A DNA stretch of 8,507 nucleotides from Verrucomicrobiales bacterium (GTDB lineage: Bacteria; Verrucomicrobiota; Verrucomicrobiia; Verrucomicrobiales; DEV007). The stretch lies in the NCBI GenBank assembly GCA_022424805.1, contig JAKMGR010000519.1:1-8507 (forward strand), read 5' to 3'. The number at the start of each line of letters is the position of its first letter. The first letter of the stretch is position 1. This document shows positions 1 through 6,221 of this stretch, in pieces. The notes beneath the pieces were generated by a model. The model worked only from the letters and a program-made list of their open reading frames with translations. It was not told where the DNA came from and did no database searches. The position numbers and the translations under genes are program-made.

Positions 1-2
1 GA

Positions 3-794
3 GCCGAGCGTCGCAAGAGAGGTTCAGATTTGCGGTATGATCTTCAGATCACATTGGAAGAAGCTGCCACTGGCGTGGAGAAGGAACTCAAGATCGACTG
101 CCTAGTTGGTTGTGAAAGCTGTGAGTCATCGGGAGCAGAGGGAGGCTCTTCGGATGTGCGCAGCTGTTCGACCTGCGGTGGTATAGGCCAGGTCATCACG
201 AGTCGCGGTTTCTTTCAGGTTCAGCAAACCTGTCCCGATTGCAGCGGAAGCGGGGAGAGCATTTCCAATCCCTGCACGGCCTGTTCCGGTGAGGGACGCG
301 TCAAAGGGAGCAGTCGGATCAAATTGAAAATTCCTCCGGGTATCATGGAAGGTGGTCGTCTTCGATCGCTTGGTCACGGCGATGCCGGGAGACAGAGCGG
401 AGTTGCCGGCGATCTCTACGTTGTTATCCACGTCAAGGAGCATGAAGTTTTCGAGCGTGACGAGTCAGATCTGCATTGTAAGGTGCCTCTTCCGTTTACC
501 CTCGCAGCTCTCGGTGGTGAATTGATTGTCCCGACCTTGAACGGGAAAGCTTCGGTGAAAGTAGCTCCGGGAACTCAAACGAATACCATTTTCCGGCTCC
601 GCGAGAAAGGGCTCCCTGACCTCCAGACAGGCCGGAAAGGAGACCTGCTCGTCAATGTTCAGGTCGAAGTGCCGGTCAAGCTCAGCAAGGAGCAGGAAAA
701 GTTGCTCGGCGAGTTTTCCGAAACGATCACCGAGAAAAATCACCCGGTTGGCGAAAGCTTTTTTGCGAAAGCGAAGCGCTTTTTCACGGGCTGA
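3..794 (+). CDS. dnaJ: Chaperone protein DnaJ (Hsp40), 5'-truncated by window edge
   Basis: DnaJ is the cytoplasmic co-chaperone that delivers unfolded clients to DnaK and stimulates its ATPase. The J-domain and most of the Gly/Phe linker lie before the window; the open frame runs in from base 3, so the TTG at 30 is an internal Leu in the typical RGSDLRYDL segment. Counting that Leu as residue 1, the zinc-binding region spans about residues 28-92 with four CxxCxGxG-type repeats: CESCESSG (slightly degenerate), CSTCGGIG, CPDCSGSG and CTACSGEG. It is followed by the client-binding beta domains (VKGSSRIKLKIPPG, then GDLYVVIHV and GDLLVNVQVEVP). The four zinc motifs make this a class I DnaJ rather than CbpA, which lacks them. 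The stop TGA at 792-794 directly abuts the stop of the convergent gene. A hairpin followed by T residues near 765-784 may end its transcript. Confidence 0.96.
   Translation, partial: AERRKRGSDLRYDLQITLEEAATGVEKELKIDCLVGCESCESSGAEGGSSDVRSCSTCGGIGQVITSRGFFQVQQTCPDCSGSGESISNPCTACSGEGRVKGSSRIKLKIPPGIMEGGRLRSLGHGDAGRQSGVAGDLYVVIHVKEHEVFERDESDLHCKVPLPFTLAALGGELIVPTLNGKASVKVAPGTQTNTIFRLREKGLPDLQTGRKGDLLVNVQVEVPVKLSKEQEKLLGEFSETITEKNHPVGESFFAKAKRFFTG
768..784 (+). terminator. Possible intrinsic terminator inside the end of dnaJ
   Basis: A 6-bp stem, AAAGCG (768-773) with CGCTTT (777-782), closes on an AAG loop; a T run covers 780-784, partly inside the stem. It lies within the last codons of dnaJ, where a terminator would be expected because the convergent gene starts right after the stop codon with no spacer. 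The stem is short and not GC-rich, and the T run is only five long, so function is uncertain. The preceding bases repeat GCGAAAGC at 751-758 and 765-772. Confidence 0.3.
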
Positions 795-1529
795 CTAGCG
801 ACGGATGACCGACCCGGCGAGAGACTTGAAAGTGCGCTCGTCGAAGGCTTCATCCTGCTTTAATTTCAGGATCAACTCCGCGTCATTTTCGATGCGCGGC
901 GTTGATCCACGTATTTCGATGATCTTCCCCTGCGCGGTGCGCAGTTGAAAAAGGTAACCGGTGTACTTCTCGCCGTGGGTGTAGCCACGTTTGTCGTACT
1001 CGAACCGCACCAGCTTGCCTTTGACGGTTGTTGTTTTGCCTTCTTCGATATCGATCTTCTTGAACTCGGTGCGTTCCATGACGACGCCCTGTCCCGTGTT
1101 GTCATAATCCATATCTGAGCCCATCGCGATCAAAGTTGCAGTGGCACCCTTCAAATCGAAATTTCGTTCTTCGTTTTCAATCGCGATTTCAAATTGGAAC
1201 TCTCCTTTGCGGTCTTCGTAGGCATTATCCTGACGGCGATCCCGCTTGTTCGTATTGATGTGGATCTCGACTTTTGGGATGCGGTTCTTCTTTTCCTCTT
1301 CGGCCCACTGCTTGAGATATTGTTGATCTTCCAGCAAGAATCGATTGATCGGAACTGTAACGTTAGAGGCACCGACTCGCTTAAAGACCGCCTCTGTGGC
1401 CGTCACTTTGATCGGCTCTGCGGTGAAAGATTTTCCTTCCTTCGAAGTAAAGGCACGGGGCTCACCCAAAGCGCTGGTAGCAAAGATAGCCCCAGAAAAG
1501 GCCCAGAGAATCAATGGCTTCTGTTTCAT
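795..1529 (-). CDS. Exported protein with SHD1-like N-terminal domain, function unknown
   Basis: I do not know a defined function for this protein. The ATG at 1529 gives 244 aa beginning with a clear signal peptide: MKQK, a hydrophobic core (PLILWAFSGAIFATS) and a likely cleavage after ALG (residues 20-22). An in-frame ATG at 1589 would add 20 residues ahead of the signal and is less likely; neither start has a Shine-Dalgarno. Residues about 25-75 (RAFTSKEGKSFTAEPIKV, then VPINRFLLEDQQYLKQW) resemble the SHD1/SLA1-type domain frequent in Planctomycetes and Verrucomicrobia exported proteins: a small beta domain with a GK...A start, a VPxxxL-like strand and a DQxYL ending. The remaining ~165 residues are charged and predicted beta-rich (EFQFEIAIENEE, KLVRFEYDKRGYTHGEKY), with no catalytic motif I recognise. 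The protein probably acts outside the inner membrane. It lies downstream of holA on the same strand after a gap of about 286 bases and is convergent with dnaJ. Confidence 0.85.
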   Translation of the reverse strand: MKQKPLILWAFSGAIFATSALGEPRAFTSKEGKSFTAEPIKVTATEAVFKRVGASNVTVPINRFLLEDQQYLKQWAEEEKKNRIPKVEIHINTNKRDRRQDNAYEDRKGEFQFEIAIENEERNFDLKGATATLIAMGSDMDYDNTGQGVVMERTEFKKIDIEEGKTTTVKGKLVRFEYDKRGYTHGEKYTGYLFQLRTAQGKIIEIRGSTPRIENDAELILKLKQDEAFDERTFKSLAGSVIRR

Positions 1530-1770
1530 GGTTGCGTTCAGAATATGATGAAGCGACTGAAATGGAAAGGGTGATATCGTTCTCTTCATCGCGAATTATG
1601 GAGCTTGATAGTAGACCCTTGGCATCTGCTCTAATGTCGAAATCCGAATCATCGATCGCTAGTTTAACCGATTGAGGGGAGCCTGATGCGTCTTGAACTT
1701 TGAGCTCAAGTTTTGTTCTGCCAGGTGAAGTTTTTCCCGTGATAGTTGCTTCTGCAAGTTCCGCTTCGCA
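1465..1770 (-). other. Start-less open frame between holA and the SHD1-like gene, possible gene remnant
   Basis: Reading leftward, the frame between a TGA at 1773-1771 and a TGA at 1464-1462 is open for 102 codons but contains no ATG, GTG or TTG. It is in the same frame as holA, separated from it by the holA stop (1818-1816) and this second TGA. The translation looks protein-like, with alternating beta-type stretches such as TKLELKVQDASG, QSVKLAIDDSDFDI and DITLSISVASSY. The last ~20 codons overlap the start of the SHD1-like gene in another frame. It could be the remains of a lost gene or chance. The rest of the 1530-1815 gap shows only a near-palindrome around 1696-1712 and no convincing promoter. 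Confidence 0.2.
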
Positions 1771-1815
1771 TCAATAAGGCCGGAACAATGAGGCAGAGAA
1801 TGATTCAGTGGGACT

Positions 1816-2916
1816 TCATGCAGGTTTGGCGAGAATCTTCGCGACCAGCTCGTGGAGGACCAGGTGTGGCTCGAGACCGGAGGTAACCAATCTTTCATTC
1901 GCCTCGAGGCAGGCTTCCAGAGCAGAGCGGAGCTCATCTGATGTGAAGCGGTTCGAGACCTGAGCCGCTAGAAAGATCGGATAAGCGGAAATGCCGCCGT
2001 CTTTTTTTCTCGGCAAGTGGGCGGTTTCGGAGCGGGGAAGTGCTTCGATCTGTTTCGCGAAAGCCGGGTATCGTCCGCTGGCGCGGAGACCGTGACGTTC
2101 CATCAAGTCGCGGGCGTGAAGCAGATTTCGGACGCGGGGAACGATTGCGGCCAGGAGAATGCCGATTGCGTTTTCTCCCTGTCGCAACTGGCGTTCGATG
2201 AGATCGATTGCCTTGGGTAGGTTTTTTTTGGCGATGGCATCGCCAATTTCGAAAACGACTCCGAGGTGGCTTGTCGCAACAATCTGGCTGATGTCTTCCT
2301 CGGTCGCGGCGCGGTCATTGACGTAGAGGGAGAGTTTCTCCATTTCGCTGTCGAGAATGCGAGAATCAGCGCCGACCATGAGAACGAATCGCTCCAGTGC
2401 TCTACCTTCGAAGTTCAACCCTATTTCTTCCGCCCGTCCTGCAACATGCGACATGACTTCGCCTTCCCAACCCGGCTTGGAGGTGTCGACCCGGTCAAAG
2501 GTTTCGACGCTCCCCAGCTTGTTGATGCGCTTGTAAAAGGCGCGGCGCTTATCCACCTCTGTCGCGCTGATGATGAGTTGTACTTCGGGAGGTATTCCAG
2601 CTTCGAGTAATCCGGTCAATGATTCGACGGCTCGCAAGGTCGATTCGGCTTTGCCGGTCTGATTATCGCTGAAAAAATTCGCGCCCTGGAGCCAGACAAC
2701 TTTTTCTCCGCCGAAGAAGGGCAGGGTCTGAATTGCTTCGACCGTGCTTCCGACAATTCGGACGGCATGATCAGCGTTGTCGGCAGCTCCGCTGACAATT
2801 TCGAGGCCAAATTCGTCGTCTTTTGGTGCAATTTTCTGCGATAGCCGCAGGGCCGCTTCTTTGACCCGGGCTTCATCGTTACCAAAAAAGGCATGGATGT
2901 TCTCTGTTCCCGCCAT
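1816..2916 (-). CDS. holA: DNA polymerase III delta subunit
   Basis: HolA is the clamp-loader subunit that binds and opens the beta sliding clamp during chromosome replication. The 366-aa product has the family layout: an N-terminal AAA+-like domain without a working Walker A (HAFFGNDEARVKEAALRL at about residues 8-25), the conserved PFFGGEKVVWLQGANFF strand region (about 66-82), the LIISATEVDKRRAFYKR segment where the AAA+ core continues, and a C-terminal helical domain (GENAIGILLAAIVPRVRNLL; later SALEACLEANERLVTSGLEP) that forms the clamp-loader collar. Length is close to the usual ~340 aa. The ATG at 2916 follows a pyrimidine-rich stretch with no Shine-Dalgarno. Upstream, 21 bases away on the same strand, ends a small putative ORF, so the two may be co-transcribed. 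In many Gram-negatives holA follows lptE; no recognisable lptE is present here. Confidence 0.96.
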   Translation of the reverse strand: MAGTENIHAFFGNDEARVKEAALRLSQKIAPKDDEFGLEIVSGAADNADHAVRIVGSTVEAIQTLPFFGGEKVVWLQGANFFSDNQTGKAESTLRAVESLTGLLEAGIPPEVQLIISATEVDKRRAFYKRINKLGSVETFDRVDTSKPGWEGEVMSHVAGRAEEIGLNFEGRALERFVLMVGADSRILDSEMEKLSLYVNDRAATEEDISQIVATSHLGVVFEIGDAIAKKNLPKAIDLIERQLRQGENAIGILLAAIVPRVRNLLHARDLMERHGLRASGRYPAFAKQIEALPRSETAHLPRKKDGGISAYPIFLAAQVSNRFTSDELRSALEACLEANERLVTSGLEPHLVLHELVAKILAKPA

Positions 2917-2937
2917 ACGGGGTAAGAGATAGCGGGT

Positions 2938-3090
2938 TCAGAAGCGATTCGCAACGCGGAATGCAGCTTTGCTCCAGAAAGGGACGAAAAATTCGATCAA
3001 TGGTGCATTTTCCTTGAATCTCTGGGCAGATCGGGTAGTAGAACGTTCCGCATTGATACGGAGTTGCGGTCGAGTCTTTCTCAAAGCCAT
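2938..3090 (-). CDS. Putative 50-aa basic protein upstream of holA
   Basis: I do not recognise this product. ATG at 3090 opens a 50-codon frame ending in TGA at 2940-2938, 21 bases before the holA start and on the same strand. An AGGA sits 8 bases before the ATG, one of the few start sites in the window with even a partial ribosome-binding site. The protein has an Arg/Lys-rich N-terminal half (MALRKTRPQLRINAERSTTR) and an aromatic C-terminal half (LIEFFVPFWSKAAF); it has no signal peptide or obvious membrane helix. The frame stays open upstream to a TTG at 3168, but the ATG is preferred for its AGGA. If this ORF is not real, the interval 2917-3240 is a 324-base divergent intergenic region holding the promoters for holA and the aminotransferase gene; I see no strong sigma-70 promoter in it. 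Confidence 0.4.
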   Translation of the reverse strand: MALRKTRPQLRINAERSTTRSAQRFKENAPLIEFFVPFWSKAAFRVANRF

Positions 3091-3224
3091 CACCTGATTC
3101 CTGTCATGCGGGTCCGATGTATCGTGAAGGCTACCTGTTCGAAAGACGCACTCCGAATCGAATCGCAAGATTGGCTGGGAGCGGGTCAGGGACAGATTGG
3201 TTGGAGCGGTGCAGAACCCAGCCT

Positions 3225-3245
3225 TAAGTAGATAACAGACATGAG
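3225..3245 (+). promoter_or_regulatory. Possible -10 and leaderless start of the aminotransferase gene
   Basis: TAAGTAG (3225-3231) followed by AACAGAC directly against ATGAG closely matches the block in front of ispF (TAAATAG at 5651-5657, then AACAGACATGAG). TAAGTA could act as a -10 with a weak -35-like TTGGAG at 3201-3206 (18-base spacer). Transcription would then begin within a few bases of the ATG. There is no Shine-Dalgarno. The call rests on the similarity of the two blocks; neither hexamer is a good consensus match. Confidence 0.25.
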
Positions 3246-4407
3246 CTTCATCGCCGAAAAATTTTCAGAAATCGCCCCTTCCCAAACTCTTGCTATCACC
3301 GCCGCCGCGAAAAAGATGCGCGACGAGGGCCAGGACGTTGCCAGCTTCGGTGCTGGTGAGCCTGACTTCGACACTCCCCAGCATATCAAGGACGCCTGCA
3401 TCGAGGCACTTCAGGATGGGAAAACCAAATACACTCCAGCAACTGGTATCCCGGAACTGAAAGAGGCCGTCGCCGCCAAATTCCTTCTCGAAAATGGACT
3501 GGAATACGAGGAAAGCCAGATCTCGATCAACTGCGGCGCGAAGCATTCCTGCTACAACGCGATCCTCGCCTGCTGCGATCCGGAGGACGAAGTGATTATC
3601 CCGGCACCATATTGGACGAGTTACCCTGAAATGGTTCGCCTTTCTGGTGCGGAACCGTATGTCGTCGAGACGAAGCGGGAAAATGGTTGGAAGCTAACGG
3701 CTGACGAATTTGAAGAGGCGATCAGCGGACGCACTCGCATGCTCATTCTCAACAGCCCGAACAACCCGACCGGTTCAGTTTATTCGAAGGAAGAACTCGA
3801 AGCTCTCGTCGAGGTGGCTGAATCCGAGGACATCATCATTCTTTCCGACGAGATCTACGAGAAGCTCGTTTACAACGACAAGAAGCACGTCAGCACGGCT
3901 ACGGTCAGCGAGGCGGCGAAGAATCTTACGATCACGATAAATGGCCTCAGTAAGGTCTACTCCATGACTGGATGGCGTCTAGGTTATACAGCCGCTCCTC
4001 CGGAAATTGCCAAAGCAATCGGCATCATCCAGAGCCACACGACTTCGAATCCGACTTCGTTTGCGCAGTGGGGCGGAATTGCTGCACTCCAGGGCGATCA
4101 AAATATGATCACCGATATGGTCGAGGAATACGATATGCGCCGTCAGTATATGATGAGCCGCCTCCAAGGGATTAAGAATGTCGACGTTGTCGAGCCGGAA
4201 GGCGCCTTCTACTTCCTCGTCGACACGACCAAGATCGGACTGAATTCGATGAATCTCACCGAGAAGCTCCTTTCTCGCTATCTCGTTGCAGCAGTGCCAG
4301 GTGCAGCATTCGGCTATGACCAGTCGATTCGCCTGAGCTACGCAACCAGTCTCGACATCATCAAGAAAGGACTCGATCGTTTCGAAGAGTTCTGCCACGC
4401 CCACTGA
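3241..4407 (+). CDS. Pyridoxal-phosphate class I aminotransferase, aspartate aminotransferase type
   Basis: The enzyme transfers the amino group between an amino acid (most likely aspartate or a related acid) and 2-oxoglutarate in the cytoplasm, using pyridoxal phosphate. All fold-type I landmarks are present in 388 aa: the GAGEPDFDTP substrate loop near residues 38-47, KYTPATGIPELKEAV, NSPNNPTG with Asn175, SDEIYEKL with Asp203 (pairs with the PLP ring nitrogen) and Tyr206, the Schiff-base Lys238 in LSKVYSMTGWRLGY, and Arg364 in SIRLSYATS (binds the substrate alpha-carboxylate). The sequence is closest in style to the Thermus/Rhizobium-type (subgroup Ib) aspartate aminotransferases, some of which also use prephenate; exact substrate cannot be read from sequence alone. 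ATG at 3241 gives the standard N-terminus and has no Shine-Dalgarno. The GNAT gene follows after 1-4 bases, so the two are probably one operon. Confidence 0.95.
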   Translation: MSFIAEKFSEIAPSQTLAITAAAKKMRDEGQDVASFGAGEPDFDTPQHIKDACIEALQDGKTKYTPATGIPELKEAVAAKFLLENGLEYEESQISINCGAKHSCYNAILACCDPEDEVIIPAPYWTSYPEMVRLSGAEPYVVETKRENGWKLTADEFEEAISGRTRMLILNSPNNPTGSVYSKEELEALVEVAESEDIIILSDEIYEKLVYNDKKHVSTATVSEAAKNLTITINGLSKVYSMTGWRLGYTAAPPEIAKAIGIIQSHTTSNPTSFAQWGGIAALQGDQNMITDMVEEYDMRRQYMMSRLQGIKNVDVVEPEGAFYFLVDTTKIGLNSMNLTEKLLSRYLVAAVPGAAFGYDQSIRLSYATSLDIIKKGLDRFEEFCHAH

Positions 4408-4408
4408 T

Positions 4409-4846
4409 TTGGTGGAACTCCAGTGGATTGAGCCAGACGGCCCGGAATATTCAGACTGGGTCGCGCTACGGGAGCCGATCCTGCGCGCGCCGCAGGGGCT
4501 TCGTTTTTCGGCTGCTGATCTGGAGGAGGAAAAAACCCAACGCCATCTCGTCGCCCGTGAGGGTGATGAGATCATTGGCGGACTTATCGTCATTCCGCTT
4601 TTGGAGAAATGGAAAATTCGTCAGGTCGTAGTGGAACCTTCACGCCAAAGTGAATATCTCGGTTTTCGAATCATGGAGGAAGCAATCATCGAAGCAAAAC
4701 GGGCAGAGGTTGATGCTATTGCGCTTCATTCCCGGGCGAACGTGGTTGGTTTCTACGAAAAGCTCGGTTTCGAAATCGTGGGAGATGAGTTCATCGAGGT
4801 TGGCATTCCACATCGAAAGATGGTTTTGGCCTTGGGTTCCGGTTGA
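4409..4846 (+). CDS. GNAT family N-acetyltransferase
   Basis: This is a 145-aa acetyl-CoA-dependent acyltransferase of the GNAT fold; the substrate is unknown. The order fits the fold: an N-terminal VALREPILRAPQGL helix (18-31) typical of one bacterial GNAT subgroup, HLVAREGDEIIGGLIVIP (46-63, strands 2-3), RQVVVEPSRQ (71-80, strand 4 and start of the acetyl-CoA loop), helix 3 with EEAIIEAKRA, and ALHSRANVVGFYEKLGFEIVG (105-125, motif B with Tyr116). The acetyl-CoA pyrophosphate loop is unusual: QSEYLG (80-85) has Tyr where the Q/RxxGxG motif has its first glycine. The start is TTG at 4409 or GTG at 4412, immediately after the aminotransferase stop (TGA 4405-4407); no ATG lies in frame upstream and no Shine-Dalgarno is visible, so reinitiation after the preceding gene is likely. 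It shares an operon with the aminotransferase, but a functional link is not shown. Confidence 0.87.
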   Translation: MVELQWIEPDGPEYSDWVALREPILRAPQGLRFSAADLEEEKTQRHLVAREGDEIIGGLIVIPLLEKWKIRQVVVEPSRQSEYLGFRIMEEAIIEAKRAEVDAIALHSRANVVGFYEKLGFEIVGDEFIEVGIPHRKMVLALGSG

Positions 4847-4889
4847 GGAAAAGTGATCCTGCGCCACACTGATTGCGACTCTCTCTGCT

Positions 4890-5642
4890 ATGTCTCCCGA
4901 ACTCGAACTGGCCACCATCGCCGCCCGTGAAGCTGGTGCACTTCTCCGCGAGAATTTTGGTTGCGATCACGAGGTCGATGAAATGCTGACCCACGATATC
5001 AAGCTGGCCCTCGATGTGAAGAGTCAGGATTTGATCGAAAAACGCATTCTCGAGACCTTTCCCGAGCATGCCATCTACGGGGAAGAGGGAATCGCGGGGA
5101 ATCAGGAAAGCGATACCGAATGGATCGTTGATCCTATCGACGGAACCGTAAATTTCTTTTTTGGCCTTCCGCATTTCTGCGTTTCCATCGCGATGCGCCA
5201 GGCGGGTGAATTGAAAATCGGAGCGATCTACGATCCAATGATGGATGAAATGTTTACCGTCGATTTTGAAGGGCCAGCAACTCGGAATGGAAAGCCGATT
5301 CGGCCAAGTAATCGGGCGGAATTATCCGAAGCGGTCGTGACGATTGGCTTTTCGAAGAATAAGGAATCCATCGACGCAGGGATGGAGAAATACAAAAATT
5401 TCGCTCACCGTGTCCGCAAGACTCGTATGATGGGCAGCGCCGCGCTCGCTCTTGCCTACATTGCTTGCGGCCGCCTTGACGCCTATGTCGAGGAGATGAT
5501 TAGTATTTGGGACATTGCCGCCGGCCAGCTCATGCTGGAGCGTGGAGGTGGCAAAGTCGAGTTGAGCCAGTCAGGGGTCCATTCAGACAGGTCGGGCATA
5601 CTCTCCCACAACGGAAAATTGAACTTTGACGGCTTGGTGTAA
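4890..5642 (+). CDS. Inositol-1-monophosphatase family phosphatase (SuhB-like)
   Basis: A Mg-dependent phosphomonoesterase of the IMPase superfamily, expected to hydrolyse inositol phosphate or a similar sugar phosphate in the cytoplasm; related proteins also act as CysQ (3'-phosphoadenosine 5'-phosphate) or histidinol-phosphate phosphatases, so the substrate is open. In 250 aa the metal-binding residues are complete: Glu65/Glu66 in the GEEG loop, Asp81 and Asp84 in DPIDGTVNF (81-89), and Asp208 in the C-terminal WDIAAG motif (207-212). RNGKPIRPS (132-140) and MGSAALALAYIACGRLDAY (181-199) are also typical. The length matches the family norm of about 250-270. The ATG at 4890 gives a standard N-terminus (ELATIAAREAGALLRENFG); its leader is pyrimidine-rich with no Shine-Dalgarno. 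It sits 43 bases after the GNAT gene and 26 bases before ispF, on the same strand. Confidence 0.94.
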   Translation: MSPELELATIAAREAGALLRENFGCDHEVDEMLTHDIKLALDVKSQDLIEKRILETFPEHAIYGEEGIAGNQESDTEWIVDPIDGTVNFFFGLPHFCVSIAMRQAGELKIGAIYDPMMDEMFTVDFEGPATRNGKPIRPSNRAELSEAVVTIGFSKNKESIDAGMEKYKNFAHRVRKTRMMGSAALALAYIACGRLDAYVEEMISIWDIAAGQLMLERGGGKVELSQSGVHSDRSGILSHNGKLNFDGLV

Positions 5643-5673
5643 TCGAAAAGTAAATAGTAAAAACAGACATGAG
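5626..5673 (+). promoter_or_regulatory. Possible promoter and leaderless start of ispF
   Basis: TTGACG (5626-5631), a good -35 match, is followed 19 bases later by TAAATA (5651-5656), a weak -10. The ispF ATG is only 12 bases after that hexamer. The stretch TAAATAG plus AACAGACATGAG (5662-5673) repeats the block before the aminotransferase gene, with the same register to the ATG. The -35 lies inside the end of the preceding phosphatase gene. The spacer is long and the call is tentative. Confidence 0.27.
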
Positions 5674-6157
5674 ATATCGCAGCGGCATCGGATACGACGT
5701 GCATCAATTTGCAAAGGGACGCCCTCTTATCATCGGAGGGATTACGATTGCCCATGATAGGGGACTCGCAGGGCATTCCGACGCTGACGTTCTTTCTCAC
5801 GCGATTGCCGATGCGGTTCTTGGCGCGATTGGTGAGCCCGACATTGGTTACTGGTTTCCTCCCACAGACGAATCGATTGAGGGAATCAGCAGCTTGAAGA
5901 TTCTCGAAAAAGCCGCCGAACTTGTCTCGGAGAAGGGTGGGCGCATCGAGAACATCGATGCAACTTTGATTGCTGAAGAGCCGAAAATCATGCCGCACGC
6001 TACGGCAATGAAAGAAGAAATTGCGGTAGCTCTCGGTATCGGTTCCAGCGATGTAGGTATAAAGGCGACGACCAACGAGACGATGGGGTTTGTCGGGCGC
6101 GGCGAAGGAATTGCTGCTTTGGCCTCTGCTTCGATTGCTCTTCCCGAGCGAGATTGA
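5669..6157 (+). CDS. ispF: 2-C-methyl-D-erythritol 2,4-cyclodiphosphate synthase
   Basis: IspF carries out the fifth step of the non-mevalonate (MEP) isoprenoid pathway: it cyclises 4-diphosphocytidyl-methylerythritol 2-phosphate to methylerythritol cyclodiphosphate with loss of CMP. The enzyme is a cytoplasmic homotrimer with zinc between subunits. The 162-aa sequence has all key parts: GIGYDVHQF with zinc ligands Asp10 and His12, the third ligand His44 in VLSHAIADAVLGA, the catalytic loop GHSDADV (35-41), the ribose-binding DIG (58-60), FPPTDES, EPKIMPH and the signature ATTNETMGFVGRGEGIAA near the C-terminus. Length is the usual ~155-165 aa. The ATG at 5669 aligns with the family start and has no Shine-Dalgarno. 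Its place directly ahead of cdaA and glmM fits the need for isoprenoid (undecaprenyl) carrier in peptidoglycan synthesis, although that grouping is inference. Confidence 0.97.
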   Translation: MRYRSGIGYDVHQFAKGRPLIIGGITIAHDRGLAGHSDADVLSHAIADAVLGAIGEPDIGYWFPPTDESIEGISSLKILEKAAELVSEKGGRIENIDATLIAEEPKIMPHATAMKEEIAVALGIGSSDVGIKATTNETMGFVGRGEGIAALASASIALPERD

Positions 6158-6194
6158 TTTTCCTGCGTCTACCAGGGTGCAATCGTACCAATCC

Positions 6195-6221
6195 CGTAGT
6201 AGGTTAACGTCGCGCACTACG
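6195..6221. repeat. Inverted repeat in the cdaA leader
   Basis: CGTAGT (6195-6200) and ACTACG (6216-6221) are perfect inverted copies around a 15-base spacer that includes the palindrome GTTAAC. The right arm ends 10 bases before the cdaA ATG. It could be an operator or an mRNA hairpin over the start region of a gene that otherwise lacks a Shine-Dalgarno; a 6-bp match over such a short gap can also arise by chance. Confidence 0.25.

Noticed and set aside
30..32. TTG as a start codon for the first gene.
   Set aside because: The same frame is open to the window edge and reads the conserved RGSDLRYDL segment of DnaJ across it, so this is an internal leucine.
111..134. Degenerate first zinc motif of DnaJ (CESCESSG).
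   Set aside because: Both cysteines are present, and glycine loss in the first repeat is common variation that should not affect zinc binding.
1530..1589. Upstream ATG at 1589 for the SHD1-like protein.
   Set aside because: It would put 20 extra residues ahead of a clean signal peptide that starts at the 1529 ATG.
1696..1712. Near-palindrome AACTT-T-GAGCTC-AAGTT followed by TTTTG, as a terminator after holA.
   Set aside because: The palindrome has no room for a proper loop and the stem is weak; no clear terminator fold results.
3106..3231. A 41-codon rightward ORF ending 9 bases before the aminotransferase ATG, as a possible leader peptide.
   Set aside because: It has no ribosome-binding site, no run of regulatory codons and no attenuator hairpin after it. 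An ORF of this size is easily random.
3979..4593. A 204-codon leftward frame opposite the aminotransferase and GNAT genes.
   Set aside because: Both sense genes carry complete family motifs, and the antisense product is low in recognisable structure and rich in Ser/Arg, as expected from a shadow frame.
5855..5863. FPPTD in IspF instead of the FPDTD seen in E. coli.
   Set aside because: Proline at this place is, to my knowledge, seen in other bacterial IspF proteins such as those of cyanobacteria, so it is ordinary variation.
5483..6217. A 244-codon leftward frame opposite ispF, starting with GTG and preceded by a perfect AGGAGGTG at optimal distance.
   Set aside because: It lies fully opposite the well-supported ispF and the end of the phosphatase gene, in the antisense phase where codon middle bases pair with each other and stops are rare. 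The translation resembles no known protein. The ribosome-site match is most likely the chance reverse of CACCTCCT.
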